Assembly: GCA_026419015.1 (NCBI GenBank) | Contig: JAOAAF010000021.1 | Location: forward strand, 1 to 34,394 | DNA: 34,394 nucleotides | Direction: 5' to 3' | Origin: Spirochaetota bacterium | GTDB lineage: Bacteria; Spirochaetota; UBA4802; JAGODF01 | Part shown: positions 15,145-23,203 of the stretch, in pieces | Layout of the letters: each line of letters starts with the position of its first letter | Numbering within the stretch: the first letter of the stretch is position 1 | Notes under the pieces: model-generated | Told to the model about the DNA's origin: nothing | What the model saw: only the letters and a program-made list of their open reading frames with translations | Database searches by the model: none | Program-made: the position numbers and the translations under genes

Positions 15145-17023
15145 TGAGAATCTTTTTCCCACTACATTCAATGATCTTTCCTGCGATGCTCTCAGGATCG
15201 AGTTCGTACTTTCGCAATAATTCCGGGATAGTGCCATGCGGAATAAAACAATCCGGAAATCCAGCAATGAAAAGGCATTTTTCGCGCAGTTTTGGATGAA
15301 TTGCGCTAAGAATGTATTCTCCGACGCCACCAAGACGATAGGCATTTTCAATTGTAACAAAGCACCGCGTGCGCAAAATCTCTCGTTCAATTCCTTCAAT
15401 GTCCAGCGGCTTAATCGAAAGAATATTAATAACGGCTACACTAATACCCCTTTGCGCAAGCAAGTCTGCACTTTGCAATGCGATGCGCACCATATCGCCT
15501 AAAGCGAATATCGCAACATCGCGCCCTTTTTGTGCAATGACAATTTTTCCCGGCTTAAAAATAAATTTTGATTTTGAAAACCCCTCCACTTCTGCTAATT
15601 GCCCGCGGGGATACCGAATCAAAAGGGGACCACGATCGTAGTTGACTGCAAACTCAAGGATTGCTTCAAGCTCATATGCATTTGCAGGAGCTAACATCAT
15701 GAGATTTGGCACGCCTCTAAAAAGAGCGATATCGAAAAGTCCCTGATGGGTTTCCCCATCGCTTCCAACAACTCCGGCTCTATCCACCAAAATTCGCACT
15801 GGGAGATTCATAAGCGCGACATCGTGAATTATTTGATCGACCGATCGCTGTAAGAATGTAGAATATATTGAAACAAACGGTTTAAAACCTTTCGATGCAA
15901 GCCCCGCCGCAAATGTAATCGCATGTTGTTCGGCAATGCCAACATCAAAAAATCTATGGGGGATTTTTTGCTCAAATTCATAAAGACCGGTTCCAAGCTT
16001 CATTGCCGCGGTAATCGCAATTATTTTTTTGTCTTTTCGTGCAAATTTTGCAAGAGTTCTCCCCACGAGTTCCGAATACGAAAGGCGGTACCCTTCAATT
16101 GTCTGTCCTGTCTCTCTATTAAATGGACCTATGCCATGAAAAAAGGCGGGATCGTTTTCTGCAGGTTTATATCCCCTTCCCTTCTTTGTGATGACGTGTA
16201 AAAGTTTGGGGCCATCATTGATGCTTTTTAATCGCGTAAGAATATCGATGAGCAAATAAATATCATGCCCATCGATTGGGCCGAAATACCTGATTCCTAA
16301 ATCTTCAAAAATATGACCAGGAAGCAAAATACCTTTAAAACTTGCTTCCATTTTATATAAAAAATCGTAAATTTTATTTCCTATTCGCGGTAACTTTTTT
16401 ATTATTTCATACGAACGCTTTCGCAGCCGATTATAAAAACTACCCGTTATCATTCTCATAAGATATGCAGGTAGCGCCCCGACGTTTTTTGATATAGAAT
16501 GTTCGTTATCGTTAAGAATTATAATAATATCGTTTTTTAAATGGCCAATTTGGTTAAGAGCTTCGAACGCCATACCGCCTGTAAGCGAACCATCACCGAT
16601 GACCGCAACCACTTTATACTTTTCACCTTTAAGGTCTCTGCCCACCGCTTCCCCCAACGCGAGCGATAGGCTGGTACTGCTATGACCGGTATTGTATGCA
16701 TCAAATGGCGATTCCGAACGTTTTGGGAACCCACTTATGCCACCAAATTGCCGAAGCGAAGCGAACTCTTCTCTTCTTCCCGTAAGAATTTTATGCGCAT
16801 AGCACTGATGCCCAACATCCCAAATAATCTTATCATTGGGTGTTTTAAAAACGCGATGGAGCGCAATCGTAAGTTCTACCACTCCCAACGAAGAAGACAG
16901 ATGCCCCCCCCTTTGCGCAACAACATCGATAATGTAATCGCGAAGCTCCTGTGCTAAAATTGGCAATTCTCTTTCATCGAGCTTGCGAAGGTCAGAAACA
17001 GTACGAATCGACTCGAGAATCAC
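15107..17023 (-). CDS. dxs: 1-deoxy-D-xylulose-5-phosphate synthase Dxs
   Basis: Dxs condenses pyruvate and glyceraldehyde 3-phosphate to DXP using thiamine diphosphate, feeding the MEP isoprenoid pathway and, through PdxJ, vitamin B6. Motifs include VGHQCYAHKILTGRR, the ThDP site GDGSLTGGMAFEALNQIGH...IILNDNEHSIS, ITKKGRGYKPAE, DVGIAEQHAITFAAGLA and DRAGVVGSDGETHQGLFD. The ORF track starts at TTG 17041. I prefer GTG 17023 because AGGGGG sits eight bases upstream and no SD precedes the TTG; this gives 638 aa. Both forms are within family length. It sits between ymdB and tlyA, with the start 28 bases after the ymdB stop. Confidence 0.96.
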   Translation of the reverse strand: MILESIRTVSDLRKLDERELPILAQELRDYIIDVVAQRGGHLSSSLGVVELTIALHRVFKTPNDKIIWDVGHQCYAHKILTGRREEFASLRQFGGISGFPKRSESPFDAYNTGHSSTSLSLALGEAVGRDLKGEKYKVVAVIGDGSLTGGMAFEALNQIGHLKNDIIIILNDNEHSISKNVGALPAYLMRMITGSFYNRLRKRSYEIIKKLPRIGNKIYDFLYKMEASFKGILLPGHIFEDLGIRYFGPIDGHDIYLLIDILTRLKSINDGPKLLHVITKKGRGYKPAENDPAFFHGIGPFNRETGQTIEGYRLSYSELVGRTLAKFARKDKKIIAITAAMKLGTGLYEFEQKIPHRFFDVGIAEQHAITFAAGLASKGFKPFVSIYSTFLQRSVDQIIHDVALMNLPVRILVDRAGVVGSDGETHQGLFDIALFRGVPNLMMLAPANAYELEAILEFAVNYDRGPLLIRYPRGQLAEVEGFSKSKFIFKPGKIVIAQKGRDVAIFALGDMVRIALQSADLLAQRGISVAVINILSIKPLDIEGIEREILRTRCFVTIENAYRLGGVGEYILSAIHPKLREKCLFIAGFPDCFIPHGTIPELLRKYELDPESIAGKIIECSGKKILNAKKKASRRISN

Positions 17024-17051
17024 AGAAAAATCCCCCTGCAAATATGGTGCT

Positions 17052-17831
17052 TCATGAACAATTTATTCTCTCGATTTTTTTCGCTTTTCCATCACAACCA
17101 ATTTCAAGTAAGATTCCACAAATCGTTGCTAAGCCTTGCGCGACTTCATGCGATTCGTATGAGTGGAGTAAGAAATTTTTTATAGATTTTTCCTTATCCA
17201 TCCCAATTACCGAATCTTGCGCACCCGTCATTCCAATATCGGTAATATACGCCGTTCCTCCTGGCAGAATTGTTTCATCCGCCGTCTGAACATGAGTGTG
17301 GGTTCCAAACAATGCAGATGCCCTTCCATCGACATACCACCCCATTGCCTTTTTTTCCGACGTAGCTTCCGCATGGAAATCAATTATTATAATACACGCT
17401 TCGCTCTGCACCCGCTCGTAAATTTCGTCGAACTTTCGAAACGGACAATCGATTGCTCTCATGTAAATGCGCCCTTGGAGATTAATCACACAGATGGGGA
17501 AATCTTTTACGCGCACTATACAATGCCCACTTCCCTCGCTCCCAGGCGGAAAGTTTGCAGGACGAAGCAATCTTTCTTCCAAAGTTAGCATACTTATGAT
17601 ATCTTTAAAACGCCAGATGTGATTCCCCGTGGTAATCACATGAATTCCATACGAAAAGAGCTCTTTCGCAACTTCCTTAGTAATACCTCTTCCATGTGCC
17701 GCATTCTCGCCATTTGCAATGACAAGATCGACAGAATGCATAGTCACCAAATGCGAAAGGCGGTCACGAACAATATGCCTTCCCGACCGTCCCACAATGT
17801 CGCCTAACGCGAGAATGCGGATGGCATTCAT
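17052..17831 (-). CDS. ymdB: YmdB-family metallophosphoesterase (2',3'-cyclic-nucleotide phosphodiesterase)
   Basis: A 259-aa dinuclear-metal phosphoesterase with the family pattern ALGDIVGRSGR, ANGENAAHGRGIT, TTGNHIW, IIDFHAEATSEK and FGTHTHVQTAD. In Bacillus, YmdB hydrolyses cyclic nucleotides, affects biofilm and motility decisions, and is encoded next to rny, exactly as here. It starts 28 bases after the rny stop with an SD-like GAGGTG. Coupling of ymdB to rny is a conserved arrangement, so a shared transcript is likely. Confidence 0.95.
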   Translation of the reverse strand: MNAIRILALGDIVGRSGRHIVRDRLSHLVTMHSVDLVIANGENAAHGRGITKEVAKELFSYGIHVITTGNHIWRFKDIISMLTLEERLLRPANFPPGSEGSGHCIVRVKDFPICVINLQGRIYMRAIDCPFRKFDEIYERVQSEACIIIIDFHAEATSEKKAMGWYVDGRASALFGTHTHVQTADETILPGGTAYITDIGMTGAQDSVIGMDKEKSIKNFLLHSYESHEVAQGLATICGILLEIGCDGKAKKIERINCS

Positions 17832-17859
17832 CGATCACCTCTTATGCGCGCAATGCACA

Positions 17860-19395
17860 TCACTTTGCATAATCGATTATTCTTGTCTCCCTAATAACAA
17901 TAACCCGCACAATGCCAGGATATTTTAATTCCGATTCAATTTTTTCGGCAATCTCACGCGCCAACAATGCCGCTCTCTCATCGCTGACGAGTTCATTCGA
18001 TACTATGACCCGAAGTTCCCTGCCTGCTTGAATTGCATAACATTTTTCTACACCCTTAAAGCTTAATGCAATTTTTTCCAAGTTATCGAGTCGCTTTAAA
18101 TAGGTCTCAAGCGATTCCCGCCGCGCACCAGGACGAGAAGCTGAAATCGCATCAGCTGCTTGTACAATGACAGATTCAAAACACTCATGTTCGGCATCGT
18201 TGTGGTGAGCTGCAATGATGCTCGCAACCTTTTGATTTTCGCCGAACTTTTTGACCATCTCCGCCCCTATAAGCGCATGAGCGCCTTCTCCTTCCACAAT
18301 GCTCCCCTTACCAATATCGTGAAGAAGACCTGCTCGCTTTGCTAACATTACATCGAGTCCAAGCTCTCCCGCCATGATGCCTGCTATATTTGCAACTTCC
18401 TTTGAATGGGAAAGGACATTTTGCCCATAACTCGATCGAAATTTGAGTTTTCCAATATGATACAATGCATCTTTGCTCAAACCGGGAATCCCAAGCTCAA
18501 ATGCAGCTTTTTCACCTTCTTCGAGCATGCTATCATCGAGCTCAACTGTCACCTTTTCAACCACCTCTTCAATTCGAGCGGGATGAATTCTGCCATTTTG
18601 AATAAGTCGTTCGAGCGCAAGCCGTGCAATTTCTCTCCGTATTGGATCAAAGCACGAAATGACAACGACCTCTGGCGTATCATCGATGATCATGTCCACT
18701 CCAATGAGATTTTCGAGGGTGCGCACATTTCTCCCTTCACGACCGATAATGCGCCCTTTCATGTCATCGGAGGGAAGCGAAACAGTAGTAATTGTCGATT
18801 CGGATGTGTAATCGGATGCGCTGCGCTGAATTGCGGATAATATAATTTCTTTTGCTTTTTTATCGGCAGTTCTGCGAGCCTCTTCCTCGATTTTATTGAT
18901 GAGTTTAATCGATTCAAATCTCACCTGTTGTTCTAAATTTTTTAAAAGAAGCTCTTTCGCTTCTTCCGTAGTCATCCCCGCAATTCGTTCTAACTCTTTT
19001 TTATGCTTTTCAAATTCTCTTTTAAGTTCTTCTTCCTTTTCCTGATTTTCTTGCTCTTTTAGCTGTAGGAGTTTTTCTTGCTTTTCGAGATGTTCGAGCT
19101 TTTTTTCAAGCGTTTCTTCTTTCTGCAATAACCTTCGTTCTAAGGCTTGCAGTTCTTGACGCCGTTCTCGTATTTCTTTCTCAAATTGATTATTTTCTTT
19201 GAGAATTCTATCCTTCGTTTCAAGCAACAACTCCTTTCGCCGAGCTTCAGCTTCGCGAATCGCATCTTGTATGATTCTTTGCGATTGCGATTCAGCAGAA
19301 GTAAGCTTTATTCTCCCCAGATACGCGCGCACCGCGTATCCAATAATTGCTGCCAGCGGAAGAGCAATAATCAGGAGGATTGTCGTTGTGGACAT
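17860..19395 (-). CDS. rny: Ribonuclease Y
   Basis: RNase Y is a membrane-bound endoribonuclease that initiates mRNA decay. The ORF track starts at 19470; the ATG at 19395, with GGAGG upstream, gives MSTTTILLIIALPLAAIIGY, the expected N-terminal membrane anchor, and 511 aa, the usual length. Then come a long coiled coil (about residues 30-200, very rich in E, K, Q and L), a KH domain (KGRIIGREGRNVRTLENLIG) and an HD domain (LLHDIGKG) with downstream AHHND. It is the first gene of rny-ymdB-dxs-tlyA. A stem-loop lies directly before its SD (see separate entry). Confidence 0.97.
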   Translation of the reverse strand: MSTTTILLIIALPLAAIIGYAVRAYLGRIKLTSAESQSQRIIQDAIREAEARRKELLLETKDRILKENNQFEKEIRERRQELQALERRLLQKEETLEKKLEHLEKQEKLLQLKEQENQEKEEELKREFEKHKKELERIAGMTTEEAKELLLKNLEQQVRFESIKLINKIEEEARRTADKKAKEIILSAIQRSASDYTSESTITTVSLPSDDMKGRIIGREGRNVRTLENLIGVDMIIDDTPEVVVISCFDPIRREIARLALERLIQNGRIHPARIEEVVEKVTVELDDSMLEEGEKAAFELGIPGLSKDALYHIGKLKFRSSYGQNVLSHSKEVANIAGIMAGELGLDVMLAKRAGLLHDIGKGSIVEGEGAHALIGAEMVKKFGENQKVASIIAAHHNDAEHECFESVIVQAADAISASRPGARRESLETYLKRLDNLEKIALSFKGVEKCYAIQAGRELRVIVSNELVSDERAALLAREIAEKIESELKYPGIVRVIVIRETRIIDYAK

Positions 19396-19419
19396 CGCAA
19401 GCCTCCATTGTAAAATTGT

Positions 19420-19448
19420 GAGAAACACTAATCCTTTTGGTGTTTCTC
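19420..19448 (-). promoter_or_regulatory. Stem-loop in the rny leader
   Basis: On the minus strand a perfect 9-bp dyad, GAGAAACAC and GTGTTTCTC with an 11-base loop, ends about 12 bases before the rny SD (GGAGG). Only a short T stretch follows (ACAATTTTAC), so it is a poor terminator for pta. A 5'-UTR hairpin that controls rny expression or stability is more likely, by analogy with autoregulated ribonucleases. The structure is seen directly; the role is inferred. Confidence 0.5.
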
Positions 19449-19499
19449 TGTTAAAATACAAGCAATGCAAAACCCACTCATTACTTCATCAAAAGCACC

Positions 19500-20489
19500 T
19501 CATGGGCATTGCAATTGCGAAATAATCGATAAGTTGACGAGATCCATCTCGTCAGCGCCTCGTGAAATATCATTAAAAGGCTTATTGAGACCAAAAATGA
19601 TAGGGCCAACTAACTTCGCCTTACCAAAAAACTGTACAAGTTTCGAACCAATATTCGCTGCATCTAAATTTGGAAAAATGAGAATATTCGCCATCCCTTT
19701 CAGTGGACTTTCCGGTGCCTTAATTCGCGCAATCGATGGCGATATCGCTGCATCGAGTTGCAATTCCCCATCGACGACACAATTTTTAAGTTTTACTGCT
19801 GTTCGCTCTGCTGCAATTCTCATTTTATCGACCGATTTACCTTTTCCGCTTCCTTTCGTAGAATATGAGAGGAAAGCAATCTTCCCTTTTATGCCCAAAA
19901 AATTTTCCATAAAATAAGCCGCAGCTTCTGCAATTTTACAAAGAACACCCACCGAAGGATCGGGATTAACAACCGGGTCTGCCACAAGAATAACCCCGTT
20001 TTCACCAAGCTGGGGGTTATCCGAAAAAATGAGCAAAAATGACGTTACCACGCCAAACTGCCTGTTCGCCTTAATGATATTAATCCCTGTGCTCAAAACA
20101 CGCGCAGTTGTGTTCTTTAAGCCGGCAATTAGGCAATCGGCTTCATCGAAACGAAGCAAAAGTGCACCGCCTACAATTGGGTCGGCAAGTGCTTCAGCAA
20201 TCAAATCATCCTCAAGAATGCTCATCGCACGGGCCTTTTTGTATTCGTTTCGATAGCGCACTTCTTTTGCAAACACATCAGCTTCGATGACCCGAAAACT
20301 GTGTTCTGCCAAACCTTCTGCCCTGGCATTTGAAATAATAATTTCCTTTCGCCCGATTAGAATCGCTTCCCGAATAAGGTTTTCATTCACTAATTCTTTA
20401 ACCGCACGCACAACGCGGATATCATCTCCTTCAGGAAAGACAATTCTTTTGGGATTTGCTTGAACCCTTTGCTTAAATGACGCTAAAAT
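19500..20489 (-). CDS. pta: Phosphate acetyltransferase (Pta-type), probable ATT start
   Basis: This enzyme interconverts acetyl-CoA and acetyl phosphate. Motifs include KRIVFPEGDDIRVVRA, SILEDDLIAEALADPIVGGALL, VADPVVNPDPSVGVL, FLSYSTKGSGKG, DGELQLDAA and NILIFPNLDAANIGSKL, the single-domain Pta/Ptb catalytic fold. The ORF track starts at 20564, far upstream of the family's usual N-terminus. A very strong SD (AAGGAGG) lies five bases before an in-frame ATT at 20489, which gives 329 aa and places the protein start at the usual distance from FPEGDD. No ATG, GTG or TTG sits in that position. Acetate kinase is not in the window. A phosphate butyryltransferase is possible but less likely. Confidence 0.88.
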   Translation of the reverse strand: MLASFKQRVQANPKRIVFPEGDDIRVVRAVKELVNENLIREAILIGRKEIIISNARAEGLAEHSFRVIEADVFAKEVRYRNEYKKARAMSILEDDLIAEALADPIVGGALLLRFDEADCLIAGLKNTTARVLSTGINIIKANRQFGVVTSFLLIFSDNPQLGENGVILVADPVVNPDPSVGVLCKIAEAAAYFMENFLGIKGKIAFLSYSTKGSGKGKSVDKMRIAAERTAVKLKNCVVDGELQLDAAISPSIARIKAPESPLKGMANILIFPNLDAANIGSKLVQFFGKAKLVGPIIFGLNKPFNDISRGADEMDLVNLSIISQLQCP

Positions 20490-20627
20490 ATACGCCTCCT
20501 TCAGTTTACGGTATTGAAAAACCAAAAAACGCGAATCTGCAATGCCATAAAATCGACACTGCAAAACGCACGATTAAGTACCTTACAAAAACGGTAAGCT
20601 ATTGCGGATATGTTTTCACGCACGCAG

Positions 20628-21119
20628 TCATTCGCTGCGCGATGAAAACTTTTCTTGAAGCTTTTGCTGCACGAATTGGGGGACTAAGGTAGAAATATCA
20701 CCACCTAAGCTGGCAACTTCTTTTACTATATTTGATGAAAGAAAAGAATATTCTCCTTTTGCCATCATAAAAACTGTTTCGATATCAGGCGCGAGTTTTT
20801 TGTTCATCAATGCAATTGCATATTCGTATTCAAAATCCACTATTGCCCGAAGCCCTCTGACAATAAAATTAACATGGCGCTTTTTACAATATTCTGCCAG
20901 AAGCCCTTCAAAGGTAACTATTTCGATTCCGTTATATAGGCTCTGACAACAATGCTTTAGCATATCCAGCCGCTCTTCAATTGTAAAAAGCGACCTCTTT
21001 GCGCTATTTCGAGCAACGGCAACTATAAGATGATCGCAAATTCGCTTTGCGCGTTCGATTATATCGAGATGGCCGTTGGTCAAAGGATCAAAGGACCCCG
21101 GATATATTCCAATTCGCAT
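20628..21119 (-). CDS. coaD: Phosphopantetheine adenylyltransferase CoaD
   Basis: CoaD makes dephospho-CoA from 4'-phosphopantetheine and ATP, the penultimate CoA step. The N-terminus MRIGIYPGSFDPLTNGHLDII carries the nucleotidyltransferase GSFDPxTxGH motif, and GLRAIVDFEYEYAIALMN, FLSSNIVKEVASLGGDIS and VPQFV follow in family order. Its 163-aa length is standard. A candidate -35 TTGACA lies on the minus strand at 21179-21174, but no convincing -10 is found at proper spacing. The 138 bases between its stop and pta hold no gene, only a weak 5-bp repeat (CTTAC/GTAAG). Confidence 0.97.
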   Translation of the reverse strand: MRIGIYPGSFDPLTNGHLDIIERAKRICDHLIVAVARNSAKRSLFTIEERLDMLKHCCQSLYNGIEIVTFEGLLAEYCKKRHVNFIVRGLRAIVDFEYEYAIALMNKKLAPDIETVFMMAKGEYSFLSSNIVKEVASLGGDISTLVPQFVQQKLQEKFSSRSE

Positions 21120-21202
21120 AAAAAGCTTTCAAGACCGCAATAAGCAGTACTATCATTCTATTATCGACTCATTTGTCAAGAAAATATAAAAACAAAAATA
21201 AA

Positions 21203-21232
21203 AAAAGCCGGCATGCTAATTTGCCGGCTTTT
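21203..21232 (-). terminator. Intrinsic terminator after the acyl-CoA ligase gene
   Basis: A perfect 11-bp stem (AAAAGCCGGCA / TGCCGGCTTTT) with an 8-base loop lies 26 bases beyond the fadD stop. Read on the minus strand it is followed by TTTTTTTATTTTT, a classic intrinsic terminator. It separates fadD from coaD, which therefore needs its own promoter. Confidence 0.9.
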
Positions 21233-21258
21233 ACATTTGTTTTACAAGAATGTCATTT

Positions 21259-23079
21259 TCATTCACCTTTTTCTGGTGGGTACATGCTCTCGATTTCCGC
21301 TGCATATTTTTGTTCAATTACGCGCCGTTTTACTTTTAACGTAGGAGTAAGTTCACCAGTGGCTTGAGTCCACTCCGCATCGAGAAGCTTAAATTTTCGA
21401 ATTTGTTCAACACGCGCAAAATTTTTCGTATATTTTTCAATTTCCTTTGCAATCAAGTCATTCACGCGGCTATCGTTAATGAGTTCTTGCCGGGATGAAA
21501 ACTGAATACCTTGCTTTTTGGCCCATTTTTCCACTTCGGCAAAATTAGGAATTACAAGCGCCGAGAGATATTTTCGGCGATCACCTATGACTGCAATTTG
21601 CTCAATATACTTAGAAGCTTTTACGCTATTTTCAATATTTTGTGGGGAAATATTTTTCCCACCGGCTGTAACAATGATGTCTTTTATTCTTCCAGTAATG
21701 TACAATCTTCCCTGTTCATCAATTGTGCCAATATCCCCTGTGCGAAAATATCCATCTTTTGTGAATGCTTCTCTCGTAGCTTTTCTATTTTTATAATACC
21801 CCATCATTACCTGTGGCCCTTTGATGAGTATCTCTCCTTCATCAGATATTTTGATATCAGTTTCAACAAGAGGCCTTCCAACTGACCCTGGTTTAATTTC
21901 CCCCGGTCGGTTCACATTCGTGACAGGAGTGGTTTCGGTAAGCCCAAAACCTTCCAATACAACAATTCCCATCCCAAGGAAGAATTCTGCGTCGCTGACA
22001 GAAAGCGGTCCTCCGCCCGATACGGCAAAACGAAGCCTATCCAAACCGAGCGCTGCTTTTAATTTTGAATAAAAAAGTTTATCGATAATCTTGTATTCCA
22101 GCGCTAAAATACCGCGCGGTTTTTTGTTTTGGCACACATAGGGGAGATTTCTCCGGGCTACGCTCATGCCCCATTTAAAGATGAGTTTTTTAATTCCTTT
22201 AATATCTGCAACGCGACTTAAAATTCCCGCATGGATTTTTTCGTACAAACGGGGGACGCTAATCAACACATGGGGGCGAATTTCCTGAAGATTTTGTTGA
22301 ATTGTCGAAAAATCTTCTGCAAACGCAACTTTTAGCCCCGCTGCAACTGGCATATAGTACCCAGCAGTTCGTTCGAGCGAATGCGAAAGCGGCAAGAACG
22401 ATAAAAATGTAAAATCGTCTTCAAACATATTCCCAAAATCGGCTTTAATTTGATACAGATTTGATAAGAAGTTATCGTGCGAAAGCATTACGCCTTTCGG
22501 ATTACCAGTTGTCCCCGACGTATATATGATAGTTGCCATATCTTTAAGCTTCACAGCTTTCAAGCGCCTCTCAAATTCCCCTTTGTGTTTTGCGTTATAT
22601 GCTTCTCCCTTTTTGTATGCTTCCTTAAGCGTTATTACACCGGCAGGCTTTTTTGAAATATCATCAAAAATTAGTATTCTTTTTAACGCCTTCAACTTTT
22701 TCTTCACAGCCAATACCCACGACAGATGATCTTCAGTGGCAACAATGCAGATTTTTGAACCAGAATGATCTATCACATATCTTGCTTCCTCGGCAGAATT
22801 TGTCGCATAGATGGGAACATTCACTGCGCCAATTGAAAGAATTGCCTGATCGGCAACCCACCATTCATACCGATTTGGTGAAAAAAGGGCCACCCTATCG
22901 CCCTTTTTAATCCCTTCTGCCATAAGATATCCTGCAAGTTTTCGGATTAGCGCATCCATTTCTTTCCAGGATATATCAACATACTTTCCCCCCATTTTTG
23001 CGGCAACACATGCCTTATCTTGCAATTTTTTTACTTGATCTTGAAACATTTCACCAATCGAATTGTATTCCTTTTCCAT
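21259..23079 (-). CDS. fadD: Long-chain fatty acyl-CoA ligase (AMP-forming)
   Basis: A 606-aa adenylate-forming enzyme that activates fatty acids with ATP and CoA. The P-loop-like motif TIIYTSGTTGNPKGVMLSH is at about residue 190, GFGLTETTPVTNVNRPG near 380, and GYFRTGDIGTIDEQGRLYITGR(I)KD near 450. The length and the N-terminal QDKACVAAKMGGKYVDISWKEMD match the FadD15/long-chain synthetase group of bacteria rather than short-chain acetyl-CoA synthetases. The ATG follows a strong SD (AAAGGAGGAGCG). It is preceded by two dyads (separate entry) and ended by a strong terminator, so it is probably monocistronic. The exact chain length is not readable from sequence. Confidence 0.92.
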   Translation of the reverse strand: MEKEYNSIGEMFQDQVKKLQDKACVAAKMGGKYVDISWKEMDALIRKLAGYLMAEGIKKGDRVALFSPNRYEWWVADQAILSIGAVNVPIYATNSAEEARYVIDHSGSKICIVATEDHLSWVLAVKKKLKALKRILIFDDISKKPAGVITLKEAYKKGEAYNAKHKGEFERRLKAVKLKDMATIIYTSGTTGNPKGVMLSHDNFLSNLYQIKADFGNMFEDDFTFLSFLPLSHSLERTAGYYMPVAAGLKVAFAEDFSTIQQNLQEIRPHVLISVPRLYEKIHAGILSRVADIKGIKKLIFKWGMSVARRNLPYVCQNKKPRGILALEYKIIDKLFYSKLKAALGLDRLRFAVSGGGPLSVSDAEFFLGMGIVVLEGFGLTETTPVTNVNRPGEIKPGSVGRPLVETDIKISDEGEILIKGPQVMMGYYKNRKATREAFTKDGYFRTGDIGTIDEQGRLYITGRIKDIIVTAGGKNISPQNIENSVKASKYIEQIAVIGDRRKYLSALVIPNFAEVEKWAKKQGIQFSSRQELINDSRVNDLIAKEIEKYTKNFARVEQIRKFKLLDAEWTQATGELTPTLKVKRRVIEQKYAAEIESMYPPEKGE

Positions 23080-23124
23080 CGCTCCTCCTTTAATTTTTAA
23101 AGAAATGAAGAAATTCTCATACCA

Positions 23125-23184
23125 TTTCCCATCATTGGAAAGCGGCCTTATTTTTCAAGAAATATTTCCCCTTTTCAGGGAAAT
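23125..23184. promoter_or_regulatory. Two TTTCC/GGAAA dyads upstream of the acyl-CoA ligase
   Basis: The 124-base gap between putP and fadD contains two related inverted repeats: TTTCC-N7-GGAAA (23125-23141) and ATTTCCC-N7-GGGAAAT (23164-23184). Their centres are about 41 bases apart, close to four helical turns. Both precede the fadD start by 46-105 bases, a position suited to a dimeric repressor. The second dyad could alternatively be a weak terminator for putP, but its T-tract is poor. The function is inferred. Confidence 0.35.
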
Positions 23185-23203
23185 GAATCGAAGTTTCATT
23201 TTG

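Noticed and set aside
21150-21179. Complete sigma-70 promoter for coaD
   Set aside because: TTGACA is perfect, but no hexamer at 16-18 bases resembles TATAAT; only the -35-like box is mentioned.
23164-23184. ATTTCCC/GGGAAAT as the terminator of putP
   Set aside because: The sequence after the stem on the minus strand (ATTTCTTGAAAAA) is a poor T-tract; it fits better as a dyad upstream of fadD, though both remain possible.
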